In this document: positions 16,835 through 26,019 of the stretch, piece by piece
Numbering within the stretch: position 1 is the first letter of the stretch
Layout of the letters: every line of letters begins with the position of its first letter
Source of the DNA: CAZVLQ01 sp964628185
GTDB lineage: Bacteria > Pseudomonadota > Zetaproteobacteria > Mariprofundales > Mariprofundaceae
Direction: 5' to 3'
Assembly (NCBI GenBank): GCA_964628185.1
Contig: CAZVLQ010000016.1
Coordinates: 1-50,815, forward strand
Length of the DNA stretch: 50,815 nt
Translations under genes and position numbers: made by a program
The notes under the pieces: generated by a model
What the model saw: the letters and a program-made list of their open reading frames with translations, nothing else
Told to the model about the DNA's origin: nothing
Database searches by the model: none

Positions 16835-17839
16835 TTACAACACCTGTGAGCGCAGACTTACCTTTACCGGCGCAAGTTGCAAGTTTTCACCCTCGCGGGA
16901 TAAACGGCACCGGCAAAGATCAATACCGCCATGCGCCCCCTTGCAGCGCCAGCTTTCAGCCAGTTCAATATGTCTCCTCCCCAGAACGGCGCCGTCTCCA
17001 AACACACCGGCCATCATACGCTGTAATACAAAGGCACGAACGGGCCGTGGCAAACCGGACCAGACATGCCAGTGCACGCTGCTGGCATGATCCCGCCGCT
17101 GAATATCCACATAACCGGCCTGTTGTTCATGCCGTGATAGCTGCACCGATGCCTGCGCCTGCCAGCGAAGAAACAGGTCATCCGGGTCCGTTCCACACCG
17201 CTGCATGGCGGGAAAAAGGCGATGACGGATTCGGTTCCGCATCAGAGATGTATCCCGGTTGCTGGCATCTTCCAGCCAGCCGGCCCCGGCCTGGCGCAAG
17301 GCATCTTTCAATTCGGCCCTGGATACGTTCAGAAGCGGTCTGATCAGATGCAGTCCGTGCATGATCCGTTCCGGCCGCATGCCGGCACAACCTGATACGC
17401 CGGCCCCCTGCAACATCCGCATGCAGACAGTCTCCGCCTGGTCGTCACGATGATGGGCGATGCACACCACGCCCACGTCCTGGCTGATGGACCAGGTGGA
17501 AAACTGTGCATAACGCGCCTTTCTCGCCATTGCCTCGCGGTTGCGGACGGACGGCGCGGCAATCCTGACGCTGTGAAACTCAATTCCCCATGTCTTTGCC
17601 TTTTTCCGCAGCGTGCCGGCCTGACAGGACGAATCCGTATGCCAGGCATGGTCCACATGCCAGGCAATAACCTGATGGCCCATGGTGTGCAGGGCCAGAA
17701 GCAGGGCGGTGGAATCCGCGCCACCCGAAAAACCGACTGCCAGCCGCCGTGGAAGGGGCTGATGTTTAAGCCATGCGGAGGCCTGCGGCAGGAACGGCGC
17801 CGATCCACCCCCCATGCCGGTTACCTCTGGGTCCAGCAT
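16835..17839 (-). CDS. tilS: tRNA(Ile)-lysidine synthetase
   Basis: TilS converts the wobble cytidine of tRNA-Ile2 (CAU) to lysidine using ATP and lysine. The 334-residue protein has the PP-loop motif SGGADST near residue 40, then the family's HVDHAWHTDSS and HHRDDQAET segments. It is about 100 residues shorter than E. coli TilS, apparently lacking most of the C-terminal domains, a size seen in other lineages. ATG 17839 overlaps the stop of the upstream 716-codon gene by 19 bases; ATG 17815 is an alternative. It lies upstream of ftsH with about 140 bases between, which hold an ftsH promoter. Confidence 0.93.
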   Translation of the reverse strand: MLDPEVTGMGGGSAPFLPQASAWLKHQPLPRRLAVGFSGGADSTALLLALHTMGHQVIAWHVDHAWHTDSSCQAGTLRKKAKTWGIEFHSVRIAAPSVRNREAMARKARYAQFSTWSISQDVGVVCIAHHRDDQAETVCMRMLQGAGVSGCAGMRPERIMHGLHLIRPLLNVSRAELKDALRQAGAGWLEDASNRDTSLMRNRIRHRLFPAMQRCGTDPDDLFLRWQAQASVQLSRHEQQAGYVDIQRRDHASSVHWHVWSGLPRPVRAFVLQRMMAGVFGDGAVLGRRHIELAESWRCKGAHGGIDLCRCRLSREGENLQLAPVKVSLRSQVL

Positions 17840-19971
17840 GGCAGGCCCTGATCAATGATCAGCCTTGCGGCTTCGGAACCCGGATCGAGCAAGGCGTACC
17901 AGTCCTCGTCAACACCGCCCAGGGCGGCCCTGCCGACCCGGACAACAAGCATCAGCGCCATATGATCACTTTCTTCCCCGGATTCGATGACGTAGAGATC
18001 AAGGCCGTCTTCGGGCACGTCATGGCCGGATAACACATCCACGGCGTGGTCGTGATTCACATGATATTCCCGAAGCCTGCCCTGCATCGCTGATTTCAGT
18101 TCGTCCAGCACCGGACCCGTCATGGCAAAGCCGTTGTTACGCAACGTCCGTGTTCCATCTCCACCGCCAGTCACAACCGTTTCAACGTGCACGTTGCCGG
18201 GAAAACATCTGCGGGATGCCGTATCACCGCCCGACGGCGCCCCGGCGGCGGCGCGGGAGGGGGCAACACCGCACACCGCCTGTACCAGTCCGGGACTGAA
18301 CGCGACATGACATTCTCCCAGCTTTCCGTGCTGTGTACGGGCGAAGCGCCATTCTCCCCGTATGGCCATGCATGCGGGTGTTACCGGACACTCCCCCTCA
18401 AGTTCGGCCTTGTCCTGATGCCATACCCGCAATTGTCGCCGAAGCTCGATCCCCGTTTGCAAAAGCGCCGGCACGGGTCCGCGCAGCAGGCAACCGCCCG
18501 CACTGAATTCATCCGGGAAAATATCCTCTCTTTTTTCCAGAATACGCAAGATTCCGGGCAGGAATCGCTGTTCCAGAAAATCCTGCATCTGTGAACCATA
18601 CATGACCTCCATGTCCGCCAGGTAAGCCAGCCAGTTCATACATATACAGGCCTGCTTTGAGGAAGCCAACTTTCCACCGTGCAGCGGCTGATCGAAATCC
18701 GTCTGCAGAAAGACAATCTTTCCTTCCCTGTACGCATGTTCCAATGCCCTGTCGGTCTCAGTGCCCCGGCTTTGCCCGGCCAGCTCAGTGCGCATGTCCA
18801 GCCAGCGCGTTTCAGCGTTCCGCCTGGCAATTTCAGCCTTGATATCCTCATCGAATACCCTGAATGCATGTAATGTGATCGCATCTTCCCGCCACGGCTG
18901 CAACTGTCCCGCCTCGCGCCCACCCTGAATCCGGGCCAGAAGCCAGGCGGCGAAAGGATGCGTCTGCACAGGCTGTAGTGCCTGTGCAAGATTCTTTCCG
19001 GCCTCTTCGGGACGGGAAAGGAGCTGATCCAGGCGCCTGGCGTCCCGTGCCCAGTGCATCCAGGCGCCCTGTCCGCTTTCTTCAGCCAGCGCATTCAGTG
19101 AAAGCCGGGCCCAGCAGCGCTTGAGCAAATGGTCACTCATCCGGTCCTGTCCAAGCGCGGCCAGCATGGCGGCGTCGTCCCCGACCGTATCCCGGCGCCC
19201 GCGTCTTAATTCCCGTAAACGGGGAACAATATCCGGCTCGAGCCCATAGGCCGAAATAATTTGCCGTGAATCGCCGAGCAGGGTGTCCGCCGTTTGCCGG
19301 CGCAGAAAGGCGATGGATGTGATCGGCATCATCAGGGATTCACGGCCTGAAACACAGGCGCCTGCAATGCCGTCCTTCAGGTTCATCCGCATAAATTCCT
19401 GCAGCGCCCATGCATACATGCCGCCGATCACACGCATCATCACTTCATCGATGACATCCTCATGTTCGTCCGGCAGATGCGCGATAGCGGCCCTGAGCAG
19501 CTTGATGATGAGGATGTTAATCGTTGCCATCCAGGGGGCATGATCAGACAGCTCCTGCTTCAGCGCCTGTTTCCACAGGCCGTGCATTATCTTGCACAGC
19601 CCGGCGCCGCCCTGGGCATCCGCACACCAGTGATGCAGCAAGTGCGGTGGCAGATGGGGGTGTTGCCCGCGAAGGTGCTGGATCATGGCGCGGGAAACCG
19701 TATCCGGCGGTGGCAACTGATGGGCGGACACCTTAACGCCCTCGATCATGTAACGAACCGTGTATTCATGCAGACGACGCACCGAAACGGTGACCATGCC
19801 GCTTATATGTGAATGAAGAGCGTACGGAATATACTCACTGGCATCGCGACCGGCTGTACGCAATGGCAATTGTTGCGTATTTATCGTGCAATAAGCCGCA
19901 ACTTCTTCATGACGGTCCAAAATCGGCCTGTACCAGTCCAAGCGCAGACGAATATAGCCTGAAGACAGCAT
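17821..19971 (-). CDS. Uncharacterised 716-residue protein
   Basis: I do not recognise this protein. The ATG at 19971 has an excellent Shine-Dalgarno (GGAGG, four bases before). The first 80 residues (VRRLHEYTVRYMIEGVKVSAHQLPPP) look like a small beta-rich domain that could be PilZ-like, but I cannot confirm this. The middle (about 100-480) is helical and rich in Arg, Leu and Ala. A Gly/Ala-rich low-complexity linker is near 575-620, and the C-terminal 90 residues are acidic. I see no signal peptide, TM helix or enzyme motif. It lies between alaS and tilS and overlaps tilS by 19 bases, so the two are probably co-transcribed. Confidence 0.85.
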   Translation of the reverse strand: MLSSGYIRLRLDWYRPILDRHEEVAAYCTINTQQLPLRTAGRDASEYIPYALHSHISGMVTVSVRRLHEYTVRYMIEGVKVSAHQLPPPDTVSRAMIQHLRGQHPHLPPHLLHHWCADAQGGAGLCKIMHGLWKQALKQELSDHAPWMATINILIIKLLRAAIAHLPDEHEDVIDEVMMRVIGGMYAWALQEFMRMNLKDGIAGACVSGRESLMMPITSIAFLRRQTADTLLGDSRQIISAYGLEPDIVPRLRELRRGRRDTVGDDAAMLAALGQDRMSDHLLKRCWARLSLNALAEESGQGAWMHWARDARRLDQLLSRPEEAGKNLAQALQPVQTHPFAAWLLARIQGGREAGQLQPWREDAITLHAFRVFDEDIKAEIARRNAETRWLDMRTELAGQSRGTETDRALEHAYREGKIVFLQTDFDQPLHGGKLASSKQACICMNWLAYLADMEVMYGSQMQDFLEQRFLPGILRILEKREDIFPDEFSAGGCLLRGPVPALLQTGIELRRQLRVWHQDKAELEGECPVTPACMAIRGEWRFARTQHGKLGECHVAFSPGLVQAVCGVAPSRAAAGAPSGGDTASRRCFPGNVHVETVVTGGGDGTRTLRNNGFAMTGPVLDELKSAMQGRLREYHVNHDHAVDVLSGHDVPEDGLDLYVIESGEESDHMALMLVVRVGRAALGGVDEDWYALLDPGSEAARLIIDQGLPCWTQR

Positions 19972-20004
19972 CTTACCTCCTCACAAAGGTGTTTAGCCCG
20001 AATC

Positions 20005-20034
20005 AATCATCACGGTGATTCATGAATAGTCCGG
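20005..20034. repeat. Dispersed palindromic repeat, copy 1
   Basis: Intergenic element between alaS and the 716-codon gene. AATCATCACGGTGATTCATG plus AA is identical at 35700-35721, and the next eight bases differ at two positions. The core TCACGGTGA is palindromic, and flanking TAGCCCG/CGGGTTA forms an outer imperfect inverted repeat here. It may be a solo IS end or a small non-coding mobile repeat. Confidence 0.75.
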
Positions 20035-20061
20035 GTTAGTATCCAATACTGATTTTTGTAA

Positions 20062-22677
20062 TCAGCCTGAAATAAAAGCCCTCACCCTCTCCAGCGCTTC
20101 TTTAAGCTTGTCAGGCTCCGTGCCGCCGGCCATGGCCATTTCCGGCTTGCCACCGCCCCTGCCGCCGCAAACAGCGGCCACCTCGCGCACGATCTCGCCG
20201 GCGTGAAAACGGTCCGTCAGATCCCGGCTCACGCCGGCGATCAGTTGCACCCTGTCCCCCCGCTTCATGCCGAACACGAGTACACCGGATTTAAGTTTTC
20301 CCTTGGCCTTGTCCATAAAATCACGCAAATCGGCCACATCACTCACTTCCGCCGCCAACAGCTTCACGCCGTCCACATTTACGGACTGCTTCACCAGGTC
20401 ATCCAGCATACCGGTGGCCTGTTTCGCCTTTAGTGATTGCAGTTCTTTCTCCACCTCCCTAAGTCTGCCCTGCAATGCGGCCGCCGCTGTCGGCGTTTCA
20501 TCCGGGCGCACCTTCAGCAATACCGCCACCCGCTGCAACGTGCCGGCGTCATGAACGAATGACCGGTAAGCCGCCTCGCCCGTCAGTGCTTCGATACGGC
20601 GTACGCCGGCGGCAATGCCTGATTCGGAAATCAACCTGAACAGCGCAATATCTCCCGTACGCGACACATGCGTGCCACCGCAAAGCTCGGTGGAGATGCC
20701 GGCCGTCACCACGCGCACTTCATCACCGTATTTCTCGCCAAACAGAGCCATTGCGCCTGACGCAACCGCCTGCTCCTGCGTCATCAGCCGGGTTTCCACC
20801 GGATCATTGGCCCGGATTGCCGTGTTGACCCTGGACTCAATGATGCGCAACTCTTTTTCCGGGATGGGCTGATGATGACTGAAATCAAAGCGCAGCCGGC
20901 CAGGTTCCACGAGTGATCCGGCCTGCCTTACATGTGTGCCCAGTTCCTCGCGCAACATTGCATGCAGCAGATGCGTGGCCGTGTGGTTGCGACGAATGGC
21001 CTCACGCCGCTTGCCATCAACACTGAAACGCGCCGTACCGCCCGAGACGAGTTCGCCCTGCCTTACCACGCCGACATGCACATGCAGATCGGCCAGCAGT
21101 TTTTTGGTATCCCGGACTTCAAATACGGCGTCGCCGGCGGCAATCAGGCCGGTATCACCGACCTGACCGCCTGATTCGCCGTAAAAAGGCGTCTGGTTGG
21201 CAATCAGCCAGCCTTCTTCGCCCGCCTTGAGGGTGTCCACGGCTTCTCCGTCCCTGATCAGGCCGGAAATCACGCCCTCGGCTGCAAGCGTGGTATAGCC
21301 CAGAAACTCGGTCGGCCCGTGCTGCTCGCGCAGATCAAACACGGCCCCGGGCACGGCGGCCTCGCCTGAACCGCTCCAGGCGGCGCGCGCGCGCTGCCGC
21401 TGCTCTTCCATGCAGGCCTCGAAACCATCCATATCCAGATGAATATCCTCGCCCTTCAAAATATCCGCCGTCAGATCGGTGGGAAAGCCATAGGTGTCAT
21501 AGAGGGTGAACAGCGTCCTGCCAGGGATCGTTCCGCCACCACCCGCTTCTTCCGCGGCCTGCTCTACCAGTTTCAAACCCTTGTCCAGCGTCCGGATAAA
21601 GCGCTCTTCCTCAATGCGGATCACCTGTTCGATGTTGCGACGGCTTTCCTTCAACTCCGTATAGTGCTCACCCATCTCATGAACCAGCGATTCCACGAGC
21701 TTATAAATAAAGGCTTCTTTCATTCCCAATAATCGGCCGTGGCGGCAGGCCCGGCGCAGGATACGACGCAGCACGAAGCCGCGTCCTTCATTGGATGGCA
21801 ACACGCCGTCGGCCAGCAGAAATGAGACCGAACGAAGATGGTCGGCCAGTACGCGCAGGGATGCATCCCGTGTTTCATCCTCACCGAACTTCACGCCGGT
21901 AACCTCGCAGGCCGCGGCAATCAGCCCGCGAAACAGGTCAATATCATAATTGTTGTGCACGCCCTGCATGACGGCCGCAATGCGTTCCAGTCCCATACCG
22001 GTATCCACCGATGGCTTTGGCAGCGGATTCAGCCTGCCATCGGCATCCCGGTCGTATTGCATGAATACCAGATTCCATATCTCGATGTAGCGATCACCGT
22101 CTTCCTCAGACGAGCCCGGCGGTCCACCCGCGATCTGTGGGCCATGGTCATAAAATATCTCCGAGCAGGGGCCGCACGGCCCGGTATCTCCCATGGACCA
22201 GAAATTGTCCCTTGCGCCGATACGGGCCAGTTTGTCGGGGGATACGCCGATATGGTTCAGCCAGATGTCCGCGGCATCGTCGTCTTTCTCAAAAACCGTC
22301 ACAAAAAGACGATCGGCGGGTACGTCCAACTCGCGGGTTAAAAATTCCCACGCATATTCAATGGCTTCACGCTTGAAATAATCACCGAAGGAAAAATTTC
22401 CCAGCATTTCGAAAAAAGTATGATGCCGTGCGGTATGCCCGACATTCTCCAGATCATTGTGCTTGCCGCCCGCCCGCACGCATTTCTGACTGGAAACCGC
22501 GCGCACATAGTCGCGGCTCTCGCGGCCCAGAAAGACATTCTTGAACTGCACCATGCCGGCGTTGGTAAACAGCAGGGTTGGGTCGCCATGCGGCACCAGC
22601 GGGCTGGACGCCACCACCTGATGTCCCCTGTCCGCAAAATAATCGAGAAACCGCTGCCGAATCTCCGATGTTTTCAC
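20062..22677 (-). CDS. alaS: Alanyl-tRNA synthetase
   Basis: AlaS charges tRNA-Ala and edits mischarged Ser- and Gly-tRNA-Ala. The 871-residue protein is full length. It has the class II catalytic core at the N-terminus (FTNAGMVQFKNVFLG; GHTARHHTFFEMLGNFSFGDYFK), the editing domain with zinc-binding HTATHLLHAML (about 560) and CGGTHVSRTG (about 660), and a C-terminal C-Ala/DHHA1 domain ending in GGRGGGKPEMAMAGG. It starts directly after the recX stop, giving the classical proteobacterial recA-recX-alaS order. The region downstream has a small hairpin without a T-run, so no clear terminator. Confidence 0.97.
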   Translation of the reverse strand: MKTSEIRQRFLDYFADRGHQVVASSPLVPHGDPTLLFTNAGMVQFKNVFLGRESRDYVRAVSSQKCVRAGGKHNDLENVGHTARHHTFFEMLGNFSFGDYFKREAIEYAWEFLTRELDVPADRLFVTVFEKDDDAADIWLNHIGVSPDKLARIGARDNFWSMGDTGPCGPCSEIFYDHGPQIAGGPPGSSEEDGDRYIEIWNLVFMQYDRDADGRLNPLPKPSVDTGMGLERIAAVMQGVHNNYDIDLFRGLIAAACEVTGVKFGEDETRDASLRVLADHLRSVSFLLADGVLPSNEGRGFVLRRILRRACRHGRLLGMKEAFIYKLVESLVHEMGEHYTELKESRRNIEQVIRIEEERFIRTLDKGLKLVEQAAEEAGGGGTIPGRTLFTLYDTYGFPTDLTADILKGEDIHLDMDGFEACMEEQRQRARAAWSGSGEAAVPGAVFDLREQHGPTEFLGYTTLAAEGVISGLIRDGEAVDTLKAGEEGWLIANQTPFYGESGGQVGDTGLIAAGDAVFEVRDTKKLLADLHVHVGVVRQGELVSGGTARFSVDGKRREAIRRNHTATHLLHAMLREELGTHVRQAGSLVEPGRLRFDFSHHQPIPEKELRIIESRVNTAIRANDPVETRLMTQEQAVASGAMALFGEKYGDEVRVVTAGISTELCGGTHVSRTGDIALFRLISESGIAAGVRRIEALTGEAAYRSFVHDAGTLQRVAVLLKVRPDETPTAAAALQGRLREVEKELQSLKAKQATGMLDDLVKQSVNVDGVKLLAAEVSDVADLRDFMDKAKGKLKSGVLVFGMKRGDRVQLIAGVSRDLTDRFHAGEIVREVAAVCGGRGGGKPEMAMAGGTEPDKLKEALERVRAFISG

Positions 22678-23109
22678 TTACACCTCCACCTGGTGTTCAT
22701 TCAGGCAGCGCAGGATGGTATCAGTATCATAGCCCTTGTTCCGCAAATATCGCGCATGCCGCCGCCACAAGCGCCTGTCGCTGAAACGCAGGCCGAGCGG
22801 GTCCCTTCGCACAAGCACATTCCGGCATGATGCAAGGGCGTCAAACGAATCCTGTGCCTGTTCCCTGGCCTGCTCGATGGCCGCATCCCGTACGCCATAC
22901 CGGGCCGCCCTGATGGCAATCAGCCACGGCGCTTCCCCGCGCGCCATGCGCGTGCGGAAGAAACCGTCGGCAAAACGCTGTTCACTGAGATAATCGTCGT
23001 CCCTCAGCCGGCACAGCACCCGATCGATACAGTCGACATCATACCCTCTGGCCTGCAGACGAGCCCGCATAACGGCTTCGCAATATTCACGCCTGGCAAG
23101 CAGGCGCAT
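22678..23109 (-). CDS. recX: Regulatory protein RecX
   Basis: RecX binds RecA and limits filament growth. The 143-residue helical protein has the family tri-helical repeats: an N-terminal LLARREYCEAVMRARLQARGYD segment, then CRLRDDDYLSEQRFADGFFRTRMARGEAPWLI. It lies 61 bases downstream of recA on the same strand and directly abuts alaS, so it is probably made by readthrough from recA. Confidence 0.93.
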   Translation of the reverse strand: MRLLARREYCEAVMRARLQARGYDVDCIDRVLCRLRDDDYLSEQRFADGFFRTRMARGEAPWLIAIRAARYGVRDAAIEQAREQAQDSFDALASCRNVLVRRDPLGLRFSDRRLWRRHARYLRNKGYDTDTILRCLNEHQVEV

Positions 23110-23170
23110 GGCACAGGCAAGGGCCGCGTGCTCCTGTTTCTCTCTTTTCCCGCCACCGTCCGACAGACTG

Positions 23171-24184
23171 CTAATCTCCGGCTTCCCGGCGCTCCGTTGC
23201 GGTCATGCCGAGTTCATTCCTCAGTCCGGATTCAATTTCACCCATAATTTCAGGGTTTTCCTTGAGGAAAGTGATGGCGTTTTCACGTCCCTGCCCTATC
23301 CGCTGCGTATCAAGCGCATACCAGGCTCCGCTTTTATTCACCAGCCTGTGTTCCACGCCCATGTCCAGAATTTCGCCGGCATGTGAAACGCCTTCGCCAT
23401 ACATGATGGAAAAACGCGCCTGTTTGAAAGGCGGCGCCAGCTTGTTTTTCACCACCTTGACGCGCGTTTCATTGCCCAGCACTTCATCTCCCTTTTTGAT
23501 GGCGCCCGTGCGGCGCACATCCAGCCGGACCGATGCGTAAAATTTCAGGGCGTTGCCACCGGTTGTCGTTTCAGGATTGCCAAACATCACGCCAATTTTC
23601 ATACGAATCTGGTTGATGAAAACCACCGTGGTCCTGGTACGGGAGATTGATGATGTCAGTTTACGCAGCGCCTGGCTCATCAGCCTGGCCTGCAATCCCA
23701 TATGCGAATCACCCATGTCACCATCCAGTTCGGCCTTGGGGGTCAGCGCTGCTACGGAGTCCACCACGATGATGTCCAGGGCACCGGAGCGCGTCAGCAT
23801 ATCCACAATTTCCAGTGCCTGCTCGCCGGAATCCGGCTGCGAGACAAGCAGGTCGTCCACCTGTACGCCGAGCCTTTCCGCATAACCCACATCCAGCGCA
23901 TGCTCCGCATCCACAAAGGCCGCCGTGCCGCCGAGTTTCTGCGCTTCAGCCACGGCGTGCAGGGCGAGTGTGGTCTTGCCGGAGGATTCCGGCCCGTAAA
24001 TTTCCACCACGCGACCTCTGGGATAGCCGCCGATGCCTAGCGCCACATCCAGCGCCAGGCTGCCGCTCGGAATGGTTTCCACGGCGACAATACCCTGATC
24101 GCCCATACGCATGACCGTTCCCTTGCCGAACTGGCGCTCAATCTGGGACATTGCGGTTTCCAGTGCCTTAATTTTATCCGACAT
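23171..24184 (-). CDS. recA: Recombinase RecA
   Basis: RecA forms the nucleoprotein filament for homologous recombination and activates LexA and UmuD self-cleavage. The 337-residue protein has Walker A GPESSGKTT near 66-74, the MAW-type segments, Walker B IIVVDSVAAL, loop L1 MGLQARLMSQALRKLT and loop L2 GNPETTTGG, and the RecA C-terminal region. It shows no intein and is normal length. It follows thpR by about 50 bases. I see no CTGT-N8-ACAG LexA box in the short upstream gap. Confidence 0.98.
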   Translation of the reverse strand: MSDKIKALETAMSQIERQFGKGTVMRMGDQGIVAVETIPSGSLALDVALGIGGYPRGRVVEIYGPESSGKTTLALHAVAEAQKLGGTAAFVDAEHALDVGYAERLGVQVDDLLVSQPDSGEQALEIVDMLTRSGALDIIVVDSVAALTPKAELDGDMGDSHMGLQARLMSQALRKLTSSISRTRTTVVFINQIRMKIGVMFGNPETTTGGNALKFYASVRLDVRRTGAIKKGDEVLGNETRVKVVKNKLAPPFKQARFSIMYGEGVSHAGEILDMGVEHRLVNKSGAWYALDTQRIGQGRENAITFLKENPEIMGEIESGLRNELGMTATERREAGD

Positions 24185-24235
24185 GCTGTGTTCCTCTCTT
24201 TTCCTTTTGTAACGGCCCGGTTGCTTCCTGTCCGT

Positions 24236-24811
24236 TTAACCGGTCAGTCCAAACTCTTCCAGAACGCGGTAGCGGGCGCCATCCCTGTACAATTGCGACT
24301 GAAACAGGGTTACGCTTTCCGCCGTCCATTGCGCCTGCGGCGGCCGGGGTATCCCGGCCAGCGCCTCGGCACTCACCGGAGCCGGGAAACCGCGCCTTCT
24401 CGCCAGCGTCAGATGCCCCCGGAAGCGTTCCTCCCTGGCCGAATGTTTGCGAACGGTAGCATGCACCGCGCGTCTGCAACACTGTGCCAGGGTCTTCAAT
24501 CTTCCCTGCCTGCCGGCATCCTCGATACCCAGCCAGAACACACGGGCGCGGCCGGGGTCGGGAAAGACCCCGGCCTGCCCAAGGCAAAGCTGCACAGGGG
24601 CTGTATTTTCCGTGCATTCAGCCAGCGCCTCCTGCAGAAAATCCATCTTTCCCCCCTGAACATCGCCATAAAAAGCCAGTGTCAGATGCCAGTTCAGTCT
24701 GGGAACATCCCGCCATTCGGTTGCCGGAAGATACAGGCAGGCCCCCTGCCACCATGCGGCAACTTCATCCGTGATGTCAGCGGGCACTTCAATCGCTGCA
24801 AACAAACGCAT
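24236..24811 (-). CDS. thpR: RNA 2',3'-cyclic phosphodiesterase (2H phosphoesterase)
   Basis: ThpR (formerly LigT) opens 2',3'-cyclic phosphate ends on RNA. The 191-residue protein carries both HxTx motifs of the 2H family: HLTLAFYG near 42 and HLTLARR near 130. It opens with RLFAAIEVP, the usual N-terminus. It is the first gene of the thpR-recA-recX-alaS run and diverges from the cyclic-nucleotide-binding gene, with 69 bases between. Confidence 0.92.
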   Translation of the reverse strand: MRLFAAIEVPADITDEVAAWWQGACLYLPATEWRDVPRLNWHLTLAFYGDVQGGKMDFLQEALAECTENTAPVQLCLGQAGVFPDPGRARVFWLGIEDAGRQGRLKTLAQCCRRAVHATVRKHSAREERFRGHLTLARRRGFPAPVSAEALAGIPRPPQAQWTAESVTLFQSQLYRDGARYRVLEEFGLTG

Positions 24812-24880
24812 GCATGCATGCTACTTCCCCGCCATCTAAAAACCATCGCAATCTTCAGCAATGCGGGTATATTTGCGGCT

Positions 24881-25324
24881 ATGAGTCTTGATTTTGACTG
24901 GCTGGAAGAGGAATTACGATTCGAGGCCCTGTCCGATGACACCAGGGCCGTGTTGAGAGCGGCCATTGAAAAGGAATTTATACCGGAGGGTATGCCCATT
25001 ATTCACCAGGGCACTTCGGTTCAGGACCTCTATTTATTGCGTTCCGGCAGTATCAATATTACACAGAAGCACGGCGATCAGGAAGTAACTCTGACCACCG
25101 CCAATGAAAACAAGACCTTCGGAGAAATCAGCTTTTTCGGCGATGAACCGGCGGCGGCCAACGTTCTGGCCGACCAGCCGTGTGAAGTATACAAGATTTC
25201 CTGTGAACATTTCCGCCAGCTTATGCGGGAACATCCGGATATCGCCCTTAAAATCATGGCGTTTGTCGTGCGGAGCATGGGAGAGGTTATTCGCAGCATG
25301 GATTCAAGCAGGGTATGGCACTGA
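24881..25324 (+). CDS. Small cyclic-nucleotide-binding domain protein
   Basis: This 147-residue protein is essentially one cNMP-binding (CAP-like effector) domain. It has the beta-barrel segments PIIHQGTSVQDLYLLRSGSI, then FGEISFFGDEPAAANVLADQPC as the phosphate-binding cassette, and a C-terminal helix. It has no DNA-binding HTH. The cassette lacks the Arg-Ser/Thr-Ala of cAMP-binding CAP (AAANV instead of RSATV), so nucleotide binding is doubtful. A long upstream open extension is spurious; ATG 24881 is chosen because the domain starts there. The 3' end overlaps the convergent rlmE gene by 38 bases. The role is unknown. Confidence 0.85.
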   Translation: MSLDFDWLEEELRFEALSDDTRAVLRAAIEKEFIPEGMPIIHQGTSVQDLYLLRSGSINITQKHGDQEVTLTTANENKTFGEISFFGDEPAAANVLADQPCEVYKISCEHFRQLMREHPDIALKIMAFVVRSMGEVIRSMDSSRVWH

Positions 25325-25955
25325 ATCCGCGCGCCAATATGTAAATTTCACTGGATGATTTGCGGCTTGCGGCGGGCTTGACCGCTTTTACGCCGGCAAA
25401 CCAGCCCTCGATCTCTCGCCTGAAGGCGTCAAAACCCTGGCCCATGAATGTTTTGAGTAGCAGATGTCCTCCCTCCCGCAAATGATTCACGGCGAATTCC
25501 AGCGTCAGCTCATTCAGTTCCATTGTTCGCGCCTGATCAACCAGCTTGTGCCCACTCATTTCCGGCGCCATGTCGGAAACCACCATATCCACCTTTCGCC
25601 CGGCCAGCACTTCATCCACACGGGCCAGCGTCACCGGCTCGGTAAAATCTCCCCGAATAAAGCTCGCGCCACTGACCGGCTGCATATCCAGCAGATCCAC
25701 GCCAATAACCAGGCCATTCTCACCCTTCCACCGGACCAGTTCTCCGCTCCAGGAACCCGGCGCACATCCGAGGTCAATTATTACATTCGTTTTTCGCCGC
25801 AACAGTTTATAACGATTGAGAATTTCCGTCAGCTTGAACGCCGCCCGTGAACGTTTTCCCTCGCGTTGCGCCTGTTTTACATGCGGATCATTCGCATGCC
25901 GTTGAAACCACGCCGAGGTCTTGCGCTTCGCTTTGCTTTTCGACTGTTTGGCCAT
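25287..25955 (-). CDS. rlmE: 23S rRNA (uridine-2552-2'-O)-methyltransferase
   Basis: RlmE (FtsJ/RrmJ) methylates U2552 in the ribosomal A loop using SAM. The 222-residue protein has the lysine-rich start, RSRAAFKLTEIL with the first catalytic Lys, the SAM motif DLGCAPGSWSG, the catalytic Asp in VVSDMAPEMSG, and the Lys in LLLKTFMGQG, which together form the K-D-K-E tetrad. The final Glu is in SSSEIYILARG. About ten extra residues follow the usual end, where the gene overlaps the convergent cNMP gene. It lies 64 bases downstream of uvrA. Confidence 0.95.
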   Translation of the reverse strand: MAKQSKSKAKRKTSAWFQRHANDPHVKQAQREGKRSRAAFKLTEILNRYKLLRRKTNVIIDLGCAPGSWSGELVRWKGENGLVIGVDLLDMQPVSGASFIRGDFTEPVTLARVDEVLAGRKVDMVVSDMAPEMSGHKLVDQARTMELNELTLEFAVNHLREGGHLLLKTFMGQGFDAFRREIEGWFAGVKAVKPAASRKSSSEIYILARGFSAIPCLNPCCE

Positions 25956-26019
25956 AGTCCTTACCCTTCACCGCCAATATCGCGGATCAGAAACTCCAGA
26001 GAACAAAAAACAGAAAATC

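Noticed and set aside
20040..20062. Terminator after alaS
   Set aside because: The CTGATT/AATCAG hairpin is weak and has no following T-run on the alaS strand.
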